Shown: positions 16,884 through 25,302, numbered from the stretch's first letter. The stretch is DNA of 34,554 nt from Gammaproteobacteria bacterium (GCA_028818795.1 JAPPND010000047.1:1-34554); one strand, 5' to 3'. Made by a program: numbers and translations. Notes: generated from the letters alone by a model not told the origin.

Positions 16884-17318
16884 TCAATTCTGAAGCGGGT
16901 TCCGAACTGCGAGGTTCGGGAAGCGGCTGAAGTCCCGATCTGCGGTCCAGAACTCCGTCACGCCGTGCCCGACGCAAAGGGAGGCAATCCGCGCGTCGTG
17001 TACCACCGGTCCTCTCACTCGACCGTTCTTGAGTTGACTCTTGAGTTCGCCCCAATGCGAGTCGGTTTCACTCAGGAGCACGGCAGCAGGTGATGCCAGC
17101 CATGCGTCGACCTGGTCGATCACTTGCGCGGTGGTGGATGGTGGCTCGTAGATTCGAGGATGGCTCGCGATGGCTAGGAACTCGTGCACGCATGGCCAGG
17201 GCAGCCCCCAGGTGACGCGTCCCTCGGCCAGCGAAGCGACACGCGCCTTCGCCTGCGCATGCCATTCCGAGTCCGAGCGGTGGGCGTAGACGAGGATGTT
17301 GGTATCCGTCGCGATCAC
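16884..17318 (-). CDS. vapC: PIN-domain ribonuclease toxin VapC (pair 2)
   Basis: 144 residues from a GTG at 17318. The PIN acids are Asp5 (ATDTNILVYAH), Glu46 (CVHEFLAIA), Asp108 (VVHDARIA) and Asp127/129 (WTADRDFSRFP). The GTG overlaps the antitoxin TGA (GTGA), typical of VapBC operons. It is clearly not a duplicate of pair 1: the subfamily is different and so is the antitoxin fold. The sequence looks intact. Confidence 0.92.
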   Translation of the reverse strand: MIATDTNILVYAHRSDSEWHAQAKARVASLAEGRVTWGLPWPCVHEFLAIASHPRIYEPPSTTAQVIDQVDAWLASPAAVLLSETDSHWGELKSQLKNGRVRGPVVHDARIASLCVGHGVTEFWTADRDFSRFPNLAVRNPLQN

Positions 17319-17560
17319 CCGCCGCGATCCTCGTAGGCGGCTTCACGGATGCGTGGCCAGTCGACATCGCGATAGCTGGGTTGGAGGCCACGGCCGGCCA
17401 CGGAGGCGTCCCGCAGAACAAACCGCTGCGGTTGCCCATCGGCGCGCATCGCGAGGCGCAGGCCTCGTTCGATCAGCGACCGCAGCGTGGTGCTCTCCCT
17501 GGCCGCATGGGCCTTGGCCTTCCGGGCGAGGTCGTCGGCGATCTCGATTGTCGTCTTCAA
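17315..17560 (-). CDS. vapB: Ribbon-helix-helix antitoxin of VapC pair 2
   Basis: 81 residues beginning LKTTIEIADDLARKAKAHA at a TTG (17560), a classic ribbon-helix-helix start followed by ESTTLRSLIERGLRLAM. The C-terminal half (PSYRDVDWPRIREAAYEDR) would bind the toxin. No strong Shine-Dalgarno is visible. The predicted transcription start is about 28 bases upstream of the TTG. It should repress its own promoter through the inverted repeats at 17582-17623. Confidence 0.85.
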   Translation of the reverse strand: MKTTIEIADDLARKAKAHAARESTTLRSLIERGLRLAMRADGQPQRFVLRDASVAGRGLQPSYRDVDWPRIREAAYEDRGG

Positions 17561-17581
17561 ATATGGTCACCCGTTGAACGC

Positions 17582-17623
17582 GATACGGGTGCCCATACTA
17601 TTGATACTGTCTGCCCGTATCAA
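17582..17623 (-). promoter_or_regulatory. vapBC-2 promoter with nested inverted-repeat operator
   Basis: Read on the minus strand: TTGATA (17623-17618), a 17-base spacer and TAGTAT (17600-17595), a good sigma70 match. The spacer and -35 box carry a perfect inverted repeat, TTGATAC (17601-17607) with GTATCAA (17617-17623). A second one, GATACGGG (17582-17589) with CCCGTATC (17614-17621), encloses the -10 box. Repressor binding here would block RNA polymerase, as expected for a ribbon-helix-helix antitoxin. Confidence 0.7.
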
Positions 17624-17784
17624 CGTGCCGGTTCCTGAAGGCTCGGCAAGCTTGTTCCCGGTGTCATCGACGCCAACAAACGGCGGCAACACAACCCTGT
17701 GCATGGCATCCGCTCGCCATGGGTTGACGGTCGGGCGTGTACGATGGGTCCGATGCGGACCGCCCCCTCATTGGCCAAGACTCC

Positions 17785-18930
17785 GTGAGCGACTCGACGC
17801 TGTCCAGTGCCTCGCTGCATTTCGTACGAGTGACGCACAAGACGTGCTGGACCTTCGTGCGCCTCTACACGGGAGACGGTCGCCTTGGCGAAGGCGAAGC
17901 CACACTCACCGGCCGGGAAGACGCGCTCGTTGCGGCTGCCGAGCGCCTCGTTCCGCTGGCGCTCTCACAAGCCGCCCCGCAGTACCCGGGTGCGTTCGCC
18001 GAACGCAACCCGCCGGCGAGCATCCAGGAGTCGGCCATCGTGAGCGCGATCGACCAGGCGTTGTGGAGCCTCAATGCGCAGGCGAACGGCCACTCGTTGG
18101 CGCAGACCCTCGGCGTGCGGCGCGACCGGATGCCGGTGTACGCCAACATCAATCGCCGCACCGAGAAGCGCAACCCGGAAGGCTTCGCGGCCAGCGCCCG
18201 AGCCGCCATGGAGGCCGGGCACGTAGCATTCAAGGTGGCGCCTTTCGATGAGGTAACCCCTGAAGTTTGCGCCCAGGGCGACGGCGTGCGGGCCATGCAA
18301 GATGGACTCGCGCGCATTGCTGCGGTGCGCGAGGCCGTAGGTTCACAAGCGCGGCTGATGGTCGATTGTCACCGGCGCTTCGACGAAGCCAGCGCCGGTA
18401 CGCTCAACGAGGCCGCGGCTCGCCTGGGCGTGCACTGGATCGAGGCGCCGTTGCCGGAATCCGAGTCGAACATTCCGGCACTCGTACGACTGTGCCGCCA
18501 GTGCAACGCTCTCGGCATGCGCCAGGCAGGTCTCGAAACGAGCGTCGGCTGGGAGACCATGCGCCCCTATTGCGAGGCTGGCGCGTACGATGTGGTGATG
18601 CCCGATGTGAAGTACATCGGCGGGATTCACGAAATGGCGCGTACGGTAGCGGGGTGCGCATCGCATGGCGTTCAGGTCTCGCCACACAACCCGAGCGGCC
18701 CGATCTGCCACGCGGCGAGCTTGCAGGTCTCGGCGGCGATCGGGGCTTTCGACATCCTCGAACTGCAATTCGACGAAAGCCCGTTGTTCGATTCGCTAGT
18801 GGACACACCGTTCGGGGAAATCAAGGATGGCCACGCACGACTGCCATGCGGGTCGGGCTTGGGCGTGGCTTTGGTCGACACCGTTCTAGCGAGCCACGCC
18901 GATCGGTCGCCGCGCGAGTGGCGGTGTTAG
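17785..18930 (+). CDS. Enolase-superfamily (mandelate racemase/muconate lactonizing) dehydratase
   Basis: 381 residues from a GTG at 17785; the frame is open back to a GTG at 17737, but family homology starts at SLHFVRVTHKTCWTFVRL. The capping-domain GEGEAT is followed by the barrel. HVAFKVAPFD carries the expected Lys. LMVDCHRRFD and HWIEAPLPE supply the first two metal ligands, and QAGLETSVGW is the third-ligand region. YDVVMPDVKYIGGIHEM and VSPHNPSGP, with the general-base His, complete the site. Members dehydrate or epimerise acid sugars, so a sugar-acid substrate feeding the neighbouring pathway is plausible; the exact substrate is unknown. No adjacent partner lies on the same strand. 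Confidence 0.88.
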   Translation: MSDSTLSSASLHFVRVTHKTCWTFVRLYTGDGRLGEGEATLTGREDALVAAAERLVPLALSQAAPQYPGAFAERNPPASIQESAIVSAIDQALWSLNAQANGHSLAQTLGVRRDRMPVYANINRRTEKRNPEGFAASARAAMEAGHVAFKVAPFDEVTPEVCAQGDGVRAMQDGLARIAAVREAVGSQARLMVDCHRRFDEASAGTLNEAAARLGVHWIEAPLPESESNIPALVRLCRQCNALGMRQAGLETSVGWETMRPYCEAGAYDVVMPDVKYIGGIHEMARTVAGCASHGVQVSPHNPSGPICHAASLQVSAAIGAFDILELQFDESPLFDSLVDTPFGEIKDGHARLPCGSGLGVALVDTVLASHADRSPREWRC

Positions 18931-19095
18931 GGTCCTCCGAGGCTTGGGTGATGCGACTCGGCAACGAGTTCCTGCACCGCGTCCTTACGGCCCAGGGCAT
19001 CCCGCACGAGTATCGCCTTGTCCCGGACGAGGGGCATTTCCCGGTTGCACCGGAACGTTTCCTTGCGACTTTCGCGTTCATCGGCCGCGCCCCTC
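18930..19095 (+). pseudogene. C-terminal relic of an alpha/beta-hydrolase esterase
   Basis: In the frame starting at the last base of the dehydratase stop, the translation reads GSSEAWVMRLGNEFLHRVL, then TAQGIPHEYRLVPDEGHFPV and ERFLATFAFIG. This is the last 50-odd residues of a CE1-like esterase: the acid region, the GIPHEY strand and the catalytic His in DEGH. No nucleophile domain or start codon precedes it. It is the same family as the intact minus-strand esterase at 19303 but strongly diverged, so it is not a recent copy of it. Confidence 0.6.
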
Positions 19096-19131
19096 GGACA
19101 CGGGGGTGGGGATTCGCAGGCAGGCCCGTAC

Positions 19132-19152
19132 GGGCGACGCTTGTCGTCGCCC
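19132..19152. repeat. REP-like intergenic palindrome, copy 2
   Basis: GGGCGACG, loop CTTGT, CGTCGCCC. Compared with copy 1 (3624-3644), the last T-A pair of one arm is C-G here and the partner base has changed to match, so the stem is kept. The flanking CGTA and CGC are also shared. Confidence 0.65.
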
Positions 19153-19173
19153 GCGCTGAACGTGTCTGTTGGG

Positions 19174-19310
19174 CACGGGACGGGACACCCGCCCCTATTG
19201 TGCTTCGCACCCACGCCGATTAGTCCCGACCGTCTTCGTGTGCTTGGGCGACCCTAGTGTCGCGGATCGCAGGACGCTTTCGCACCGGGACGGGACACGT
19301 CCCTACGGTG
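19174..19310. repeat. Two copies of a second GC-rich repeat (GGGACGGGACAC)
   Basis: CGGGACGGGACAC occurs at about 19176-19188 and 19285-19298, each followed by a C-rich complement and CCCTA. The second copy forms a hairpin with outer arms CACCG (19283-19287) and CGGTG (19306-19310) and an inner GGGAC-AC-GTCCC. It overlaps the last codons of the minus-strand esterase and may help end its transcript. The rest of 19096-19302 shows no coding potential. Confidence 0.45.
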
Positions 19311-20193
19311 CCGCAAGCCGCAGCGACTCCACGTGGTGGTCGAACCAGATGTCGCGGTAACGGTCGATGATTGGTTTCTTGGCGTGTCCGTGCCCCTCGA
19401 TCTCGAGGTACGTGTGGTCCACGCCGGCGTCCAATAGAGCGCCGTGGAAGTCGCGGATGGTCGGAAGGTGGCCCGTGTCCTGCGTCCCGCACCACATTTG
19501 GATGCGCAGCTTGCCCCTGATCTCGCGGAGGTTCTTTTTCAGCAACTCGAACGCGTCGTTGTCGATGTAGGCTTGCTTGTCGGGACCCAAATAGTTGTTG
19601 GGGTAGGAGTCCGTCTTGGACGGGTCGAAATGCGCCGACGTTCGTGGCACGTTGCCCGCGAAGTTGAACAGCGAACAGAAGAGCGACGGATATTTCATGG
19701 CGAGTCGCGTCGCGCCCCGGCCGCCCATGCTGTGGCCCTCGATGCAGCGTCCCTCGCGTGCGGCAATCGTGCGATAGTTTTCGTCTATGTGCGGAATCAG
19801 TTCGCGAACGATGAGTGTCTCGCTTAGGGTTCGCCCGTCGTGGGAGTCCTTGAAGAACGTGCGCTTGCCGCCGTTTGCCATGACCACGATCATCGGCGGC
19901 CAACGTCCGTTGCGGATGCCCCCGTCGAGCACGTCTACCTCGTCGAAGCCGTGCAGTTCATTTCCGTCAGCGCCATGCAGGTTGTAGATCACCGGATAAT
20001 GCTCGCCGGCGTGGGTCTCGTAGCCGGGCGGGAGGTAGATGCAGTAGCCCACCTCGGTCTGGTGGGCCTCGGAAAAGAACGTCTTGTGCGCGACCCCGTG
20101 GCGCAGTTCACCGGCCTCTGGTTTGTTGATCCAGACGGCGGAGGGACCCTGTGACACGGCGGGGCGTGGTGTCCTTGCTGCTTCGGGGCTCAT
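19303..20193 (-). CDS. Esterase, CE1/enterochelin-esterase-like alpha/beta hydrolase
   Basis: 296 residues. The nucleophile is Ser155 in EGHSMGGRGATR, and the acid is likely Asp239 in WCGTQDTGHLP. The His is in EIEGHGHAKKP (about 268-270), and YPVIYNLHGADGN forms the oxyanion strand. No signal peptide is evident, although the first 20 residues are Pro/Ala-rich. Family members cleave acyl esters on sugars, siderophores or S-formylglutathione-like substrates. The ATG at 20193 overlaps the upstream end of the divergent binding-protein gene if that starts at 20151, so the two may share a regulatory region or one start is shorter. The stop sits inside a palindromic repeat. Confidence 0.88.
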   Translation of the reverse strand: MSPEAARTPRPAVSQGPSAVWINKPEAGELRHGVAHKTFFSEAHQTEVGYCIYLPPGYETHAGEHYPVIYNLHGADGNELHGFDEVDVLDGGIRNGRWPPMIVVMANGGKRTFFKDSHDGRTLSETLIVRELIPHIDENYRTIAAREGRCIEGHSMGGRGATRLAMKYPSLFCSLFNFAGNVPRTSAHFDPSKTDSYPNNYLGPDKQAYIDNDAFELLKKNLREIRGKLRIQMWCGTQDTGHLPTIRDFHGALLDAGVDHTYLEIEGHGHAKKPIIDRYRDIWFDHHVESLRLAAP

Positions 20194-22028
20194 GGCGGGG
20201 AAGAATCATAGCCCGGCGCACGACCGAACTCGCCTCTCTGCTGCTGGCGTCCGTGTGCCTTGCCGACCAACCGCCCTATCAGCACGGCATTTCCCTGCTC
20301 CACGACCTGAAGTATCCCGCCGACTTCACCCACTTCGAGTACGCCAACCCTTCGGCGCCGAAAGGCGGGAGCCTGACCCTCTCGACGACCTGGCCGGTCC
20401 GGAACGTCTCGGGGGCGTGGGGTACGGGCGTCTCCAATGCCAGCGGCTTGGAGCGGACGATGGATCGATTGTTCGTCCGTTCGGCCGACGAGCAGTCGGC
20501 CCTCTACGGTTTGCTGGTGGACGGCGTGGCGCTCTCGGAGGACCGGAAATCGCTCTACATCCAGTTGCACGAGGGCGCGCGCTGGCACGACGGTGTGCCG
20601 ATTACGGCCCGCGATGTGCGCTTCTCCTACGACGTGATGGACGCCACGTCGATGGCCGGCAAGGTCTACTACCGGTCGTGGGTCGAGTCGTTCGAGGTCG
20701 TGAACGACCGGGAACTTCTGATCCGCCATCGCGACGTGTTCACCCATTCGAACCTGCTGGCGTTGACCACGTTCCCCATGCGCCCGGCGCACTACTACGC
20801 AGACCGGGATCCAGGACAGGTGACGCTTGACCCGCCGTTGGTCAGTGGTCCCTATCGCATCGTCGAACTCGATCGCAACCACGTCACGTATGAACGCGTA
20901 CCCGACTACTGGGCCCGGGACCTGCCGGTGAACCGCGGCCGCCACAACTTCGATGTGATCCGCTACGACGTGTACCGCGATGCCACCGTGGCGAGAGAGG
21001 CGTTCCGCAAAGGCCTCCTCGACATCTTTTTCGAAACCGATGTCCGCTACTGGAATACCGCGTACGACGCGTCGTCACCGAACGCAGGTCGATGGCTGAA
21101 GGATACGCGCCGGGTGGGCAAGTCCATCGGTCAGGAGCGCACGCTGACGTTCAATCTCGATCGCGAGATCTTCCGCGACGCGCGGGTTCGCGAGGCGCTG
21201 ACGCTGGCGTTCGACTTCGAATGGCAGAATCGCGTCTTCCACTACGACACCCAGTACCGGGCGTTGAGCTACTTTGCCGGCTCGTCGCTGGCTGGCCGGG
21301 GAATGCCGTCGACGGAGGAGCGTGCCTTGCTTGCTCCCTATCGCGGTCAACTACCCGGGCGGGTGTTCGACGAACCGTTCCGGTTGCCGGTGTCCGTCGC
21401 ACGCGGGCCAAATCGAGAAGCACTCAAGCGGGCACGGCGGCTATTGGCCGAGGCCGGGTGGACACTCGTGGACGGTCGACTCGAGAACGCGGACGGCGAG
21501 GCGTTCACGTTCGAGATCGCGACGCAGAACGCCTGGGCCAAGCGGTTGCTGCTGCCGTTCGTCGACTCGCTGGCGCACCTCGGCATCGAAGCCAGTGTGC
21601 GCCTGCTCGACAACGTCACCGCCGTCCGTTTCAAGCGCGAGCGCCGATTCGACATGTACTTCAGAGGGCTGGATTTCCTAAACCCGCCGATGGCCCAGTT
21701 GCGTACCTACTTCGGATCGGCGAACGCCGAAGCGGGGATGGGCGGCAATCTGGCGGGGATTCGCGACCCGGTGGTCGACAGCCTGATCGAACTCGCCCAG
21801 CGCGCACCGACCCTGGAGGCCGCGACGACGGTCTGCCGGGCGTTGGACCGGGTCCTCCTCTGGGGCTTTTATCACATCCCATTGAACATGCCCGTCGAGG
21901 AACGGTTCCTGTATTGGGACAAGTTCGGCCGGGCCGACGACACCGTCGCCGCGTACGAGTACCTCGACGGCGGATTGGCGCGCGTCATCGACAGTTGGTG
22001 GAAGCGGGACTCCCGGGCCGATCACTGA
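20151..22028 (+). CDS. YejA-like extracellular solute-binding protein (family 5)
   Basis: Up to 625 residues; the GTG at 20151 is the longest start, with GTG 20166 or 20169 as alternatives. A basic N-region and LASLLLASVCLA form a signal peptide. HGISLLHDLKYPADFTHFEY followed by NPSAPKGG is the hallmark of the YejA subgroup, and LHEGARWHDGVPITARDVRFSY is the family 5 signature. Length matches YejA. These proteins bind peptides or peptide-like compounds in the periplasm for an ABC importer. No permease or ATPase genes follow, so it is an orphan in this window. Confidence 0.92.
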   Translation: MTRRGVVSLLLRGSWRGRIIARRTTELASLLLASVCLADQPPYQHGISLLHDLKYPADFTHFEYANPSAPKGGSLTLSTTWPVRNVSGAWGTGVSNASGLERTMDRLFVRSADEQSALYGLLVDGVALSEDRKSLYIQLHEGARWHDGVPITARDVRFSYDVMDATSMAGKVYYRSWVESFEVVNDRELLIRHRDVFTHSNLLALTTFPMRPAHYYADRDPGQVTLDPPLVSGPYRIVELDRNHVTYERVPDYWARDLPVNRGRHNFDVIRYDVYRDATVAREAFRKGLLDIFFETDVRYWNTAYDASSPNAGRWLKDTRRVGKSIGQERTLTFNLDREIFRDARVREALTLAFDFEWQNRVFHYDTQYRALSYFAGSSLAGRGMPSTEERALLAPYRGQLPGRVFDEPFRLPVSVARGPNREALKRARRLLAEAGWTLVDGRLENADGEAFTFEIATQNAWAKRLLLPFVDSLAHLGIEASVRLLDNVTAVRFKRERRFDMYFRGLDFLNPPMAQLRTYFGSANAEAGMGGNLAGIRDPVVDSLIELAQRAPTLEAATTVCRALDRVLLWGFYHIPLNMPVEERFLYWDKFGRADDTVAAYEYLDGGLARVIDSWWKRDSRADH

Positions 22029-22092
22029 CGACTTTCGGCAGGCGGTCGGACGGCCATTTCGGCATTTCAAACTGAGACGTCATCCCGTAGCA

Positions 22093-22121
22093 TTGACACG
22101 TGGTCGGCGAGCTTCTTAGAT
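22093..22121 (+). promoter_or_regulatory. Candidate promoter of the small coiled-coil gene
   Basis: Consensus -35 TTGACA (22093-22098), a 17-base spacer and a weak -10 TTAGAT (22116-22121), 30 bases before the ATG at 22152. Confidence 0.4.
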
Positions 22122-22151
22122 GGTTCTGACGGGGCCAGTGGACATACGACG

Positions 22152-22403
22152 ATGGCCAAACCGGACGAGCAAGAGAACCTATCGGATACCGTTGCCAAGG
22201 CGCTGGTACCCATTGGACAACGCCTTGCGCGCATCGAGAAGCGAATCGAGGGCGTGGAACACCACCTGCGGAGCGTCGAGCAGCGCCTGACCAGCGTGCA
22301 GCAGCGCGTGACCGGCGTTCAGGATCGGATCGGCAACGTACAACTGCGCCTCGACAACCTGGGGGGCAAGCTCGCAGCGCTCGGCGAGGACGCGAGCGGT
22401 TGA
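22152..22403 (+). CDS. Small coiled-coil protein, heptad repeats
   Basis: 83 residues. Residues about 21-75 are seven-residue repeats of the type RIEKRIEGVEHHLRSVEQRL, continuing LTSVQQRVTGVQDRIGNVQ, with hydrophobic a/d positions. This predicts a long parallel coiled coil. There is no signal peptide or membrane segment. It looks like the many short coiled-coil proteins of unknown function in Proteobacteria. It has a plausible own promoter and converges on the PhyH gene. Function is not known. Confidence 0.75.
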   Translation: MAKPDEQENLSDTVAKALVPIGQRLARIEKRIEGVEHHLRSVEQRLTSVQQRVTGVQDRIGNVQLRLDNLGGKLAALGEDASG

Positions 22404-22427
22404 TCCGGGTGCCCCCGGGGACCGGCC

Positions 22428-23222
22428 CTAGTTCAAGCGCATCAATCCCGAATCGCGGTAGTAGATGATCGGCTCGGCGCGGGCGGTGGCGCCGCCGGCG
22501 GGATTGGCTGATCCGTACGGGGGAATCTTCGTGCCGGCCCTCAAGAGCCGGGCCGCCATCGACACGCGCCGGTTGCCTTCCCCGAACGCCAAGCTGCGAT
22601 GCAGAAGCGCAGCGTGGAACAACACGAACTGACCGCGTTCGAGGGGTAGCGGCGTGACCCGGTCCGCAACGACCGCCGGGACTTCGTCGATGTGGCGCGG
22701 AATGTCCCGGTCGAACCCGGCGATCGGCTGGTGCGACCCCTTCACGTATTCGATTCGGCCCTCGTCCATGCCGATGTCGGTCAACGCCATCGTGATCGAG
22801 AAATGATTGCTGGTGTCGTAGAGATCGAGCGCCGCATCGCCGTTTTCGAAGTGGCGGTCGTGGTGCCACTTGTTTTGTCCGGTGCCGTCGCTCTTGACGA
22901 AGAAATTCGACCGCCAGATGTATAGGTCTTCGCCCAAAAGCTCGGCCACGGCGGATTGCACGTTGGCGTCGTAGTAGAGTCGCCGGATGACGCCGACGTC
23001 AAGGTGGCGGTCGATCAACGGGTTGGAGTAGGTGCTGTTGTCACCTCCGGCCTTTTTCGCGGCGAGAAGCTGCTGCCGACGAAGCGCCTTGAACTCGAAT
23101 ACCGCGTCCCGTGCGGCGTCGAGTCCCGTCCTGTCGGCCAACTCGAACGGACCGGCCAGCCCATCCCGCCGCAATTGATCAACTGACACAGGTGTTTCCT
23201 TCGCCGAGTGACGCGTCAGCAT
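22428..23222 (-). CDS. PhyH-family Fe(II)/2-oxoglutarate dioxygenase (A)
   Basis: 264 residues from the ATG at 23222 (MLTRHSAKETPVSVDQLRRDG); an ATG ten codons upstream (23252) is possible. The iron-binding HxD is His120/Asp122 in KWHHDRHF, the distal His is in LFHAALLHRS, and the 2-oxoglutarate Arg is in GNRRVSMAARL. All are present. Phytanoyl-CoA dioxygenase-like enzymes hydroxylate diverse small molecules. It is transcribed away from the otnK copy 2 operon across an 82-base divergent gap, which suggests shared control and a related substrate. Confidence 0.88.
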   Translation of the reverse strand: MLTRHSAKETPVSVDQLRRDGLAGPFELADRTGLDAARDAVFEFKALRRQQLLAAKKAGGDNSTYSNPLIDRHLDVGVIRRLYYDANVQSAVAELLGEDLYIWRSNFFVKSDGTGQNKWHHDRHFENGDAALDLYDTSNHFSITMALTDIGMDEGRIEYVKGSHQPIAGFDRDIPRHIDEVPAVVADRVTPLPLERGQFVLFHAALLHRSLAFGEGNRRVSMAARLLRAGTKIPPYGSANPAGGATARAEPIIYYRDSGLMRLN

Positions 23223-23304
23223 AATAGACGCCTTCGCGTTGCCGATCCTCATGCACTGGCCCGATCCGGGCGGACTCGTGGCGCCCGTGAAGTGAGGAAG
23301 CGGC

Positions 23305-24630
23305 TTGCGGGGTCGTCAATACGGAGATGGGGAGGACCGAACGCTGCTAGAGCTTGGAGTGATCGCGGACGATCTCACGGGTGGCGTGAAGGTGGCTAGC
23401 CTCTTGGAGGAGCAGGGCGTCCGTTGCCCCGTGGCGACGTCCGCCGATGCCGTTGAAGGGCTCCCAGGCGACGTACAAGCCGTCGTCGTCGGCAGCAAGC
23501 TCTTGTCGAGACCGGCTGAAGAGGCGGTCGCCGACGCAAAGCACTCCGCCCGGGCCTTGCTCGCACAAGGTGCCAAGCAGCTCTACTACAAATACAGCAC
23601 GCTGTTCTGTTCGACGGCACGCGGCAACATTGGTCCGGTGGCCGAAGCGCTGATGGATATGACGCACGCCGAGTGCGTGTTGTTCTGTCCGGGCCGTCCC
23701 GAACGAAGTGCCACCGTCTACCAGGGGCGACTGTTCCTCGGCACGGACATGCTGCACGAAACCCCGAGGCGGTATGACCCCGTGACCCCCATGACCAATT
23801 CGAACCTCGTGGAGGTCTTGCAGTCGCAGAGCCGAGTCGAGGTGGGACTCCTGAACCACGACACGATGCGCGCGGGCAAAGCCGCATGCGAGCGCTACCT
23901 GGCCGAGCAGTCGGCTGCGGGCGTACGGTTCTTCATCGTCGACGTCATCGATCCGGGCGATCTCGCGCGCGTCGCCGCGCTTGCGAGTCATTCCGCCCTG
24001 GTAACCGGATCGGACGATCTCCCCGTCGCCCTTGCGCGCGGTTGGTCGGGCCGCAACGTTGCCTCGACCGAGCCGCGAACGTTGTTGCCCGCCGCGCCGG
24101 GGCATTCCGCGGTGATCTCCGGCAGTTGCACGCCGAGAACCTCCCGCCAGTTGGCCCGGTTCGAGGCCGTGCACCCGGTGTACCGGATCGACCTGCTGAA
24201 GGCGGCGAGCGATGAACGCGGCGTCCTAGGCGAGGCCGTCGAGTGGGCCTGCGCCCGATTGGTGCACGGGCCCGTGGGCGTCGCGACCACTACGGATGCC
24301 GCCGGCGTCAAGCGGGCGCAGGCGGAACTCGGCCAGGAAAGCGCTTCGGCGCTCGCCGACGACCTCCTTGGCCGGATGTCCCGAGCGCTTTACGAACTTG
24401 GCGTACGGAAGTTCGTGGTGGCGGGCGGCGAGACGTCCGGGTCGGTGATAAGGTCGTTGGGCATCGAGCGTCTCGAGGTGGGGGCGTACGACGATCTGCA
24501 GGGCGGCTACTGTCACCGAGCCGACGAAGATCCGTTGTCGCTGGTCGTCAAGTCCGGCAGCGCGGGCGAGGACGACTTCATTGACGTCGCCTTGGAACGC
24601 ATGCGGATGGCGGACGCCGCATCCGGTTGA
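23305..24630 (+). CDS. otnK: Four-carbon acid sugar kinase, OtnK-type (copy 2)
   Basis: 441 residues from a TTG at 23305 with GAGGAAG (23293-23299) at good spacing; the first 14 residues precede family homology. LGVIADDLTGG (about 17-27), GSCTPRTSRQLARF and VVAGGETSGSVIRSLG are the same three motifs as in copy 1. The paralogue is clearly diverged but collinear throughout (for example YYKY near residue 95, and YDPVTPMTN in both). It heads a run of six co-directional genes. Different neighbours from copy 1 suggest a different upstream substrate or a different isomer. Both copies keep the catalytic motifs, so both should be active. Confidence 0.92.
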   Translation: MRGRQYGDGEDRTLLELGVIADDLTGGVKVASLLEEQGVRCPVATSADAVEGLPGDVQAVVVGSKLLSRPAEEAVADAKHSARALLAQGAKQLYYKYSTLFCSTARGNIGPVAEALMDMTHAECVLFCPGRPERSATVYQGRLFLGTDMLHETPRRYDPVTPMTNSNLVEVLQSQSRVEVGLLNHDTMRAGKAACERYLAEQSAAGVRFFIVDVIDPGDLARVAALASHSALVTGSDDLPVALARGWSGRNVASTEPRTLLPAAPGHSAVISGSCTPRTSRQLARFEAVHPVYRIDLLKAASDERGVLGEAVEWACARLVHGPVGVATTTDAAGVKRAQAELGQESASALADDLLGRMSRALYELGVRKFVVAGGETSGSVIRSLGIERLEVGAYDDLQGGYCHRADEDPLSLVVKSGSAGEDDFIDVALERMRMADAASG

Positions 24631-24645
24631 TCGAAAGGGGAAGCC

Positions 24646-25302
24646 ATGGCAGACACCACCGACGAGGCGGACCTGCGCCAACAGTTGGTCGACAACTACA
24701 AGCGGGTGGAAGCGATCGGCTTGAACGAGTTGTCCTCGGGCAACTTGAGCGTCCGCTTCGGCGACTGCATGCTGATTTCCCCGAACGGCGCGCGCGCGGA
24801 CACAATAGCCGCCGACACGGTCGTCGAGACATCGTTCGACGGCCGGTGGCGCGGCGAGGGCAGGCCGTCGTCCGAATGGCGCATGCACGCGGCGATCTAC
24901 ATAAAGCATGCCGAGGCCCACGCGGTGGTCCATACCCACTCGGACTATTGCGTTGCCGTCGCAAGCCACCTCTTGCCGCTGCCGGGCTTCCACTACCTGG
25001 TCGGCGTCTTCGGCGGCGACGACGTGCCTTGCGTCCGGTATTCCACGTTCGGGACGCAGCGACTCGCCGACGACGCCGCGGCGGCGCTGACCGATCGAAC
25101 GGCCTGCCTGCTCGGCAACCACGGCATGATCTGCCATGGGCCCAGCCTCGCCCGGGCGGTCAACCAGGCGCATCGCCTGGAGATCATGTGCCGGCAGTAC
25201 GTCCTCGCCCGGCAGTTGGGCGAACCGCAACGCCTGACGGCGGCGGAGTGGCGCGAGTTCCACGGCGGGGACAAGGCGAGCATGTACGTGCAGAACGGCT
25301 GA
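24646..25302 (+). CDS. otnC: Class II aldolase/adducin-family decarboxylase, OtnC-type (copy 2)
   Basis: 218 residues, 15 bases after the kinase, with RBS AAAGGGGAAG. NELSSGNLS, Glu77 (SSEWRMH), His96/His98 (HTHSD) and His159 (GNHGMI) match copy 1 position for position. It probably decarboxylates the phosphorylated oxo-acid made by the preceding kinase to a triose phosphate. Confidence 0.9.
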   Translation: MADTTDEADLRQQLVDNYKRVEAIGLNELSSGNLSVRFGDCMLISPNGARADTIAADTVVETSFDGRWRGEGRPSSEWRMHAAIYIKHAEAHAVVHTHSDYCVAVASHLLPLPGFHYLVGVFGGDDVPCVRYSTFGTQRLADDAAAALTDRTACLLGNHGMICHGPSLARAVNQAHRLEIMCRQYVLARQLGEPQRLTAAEWREFHGGDKASMYVQNG

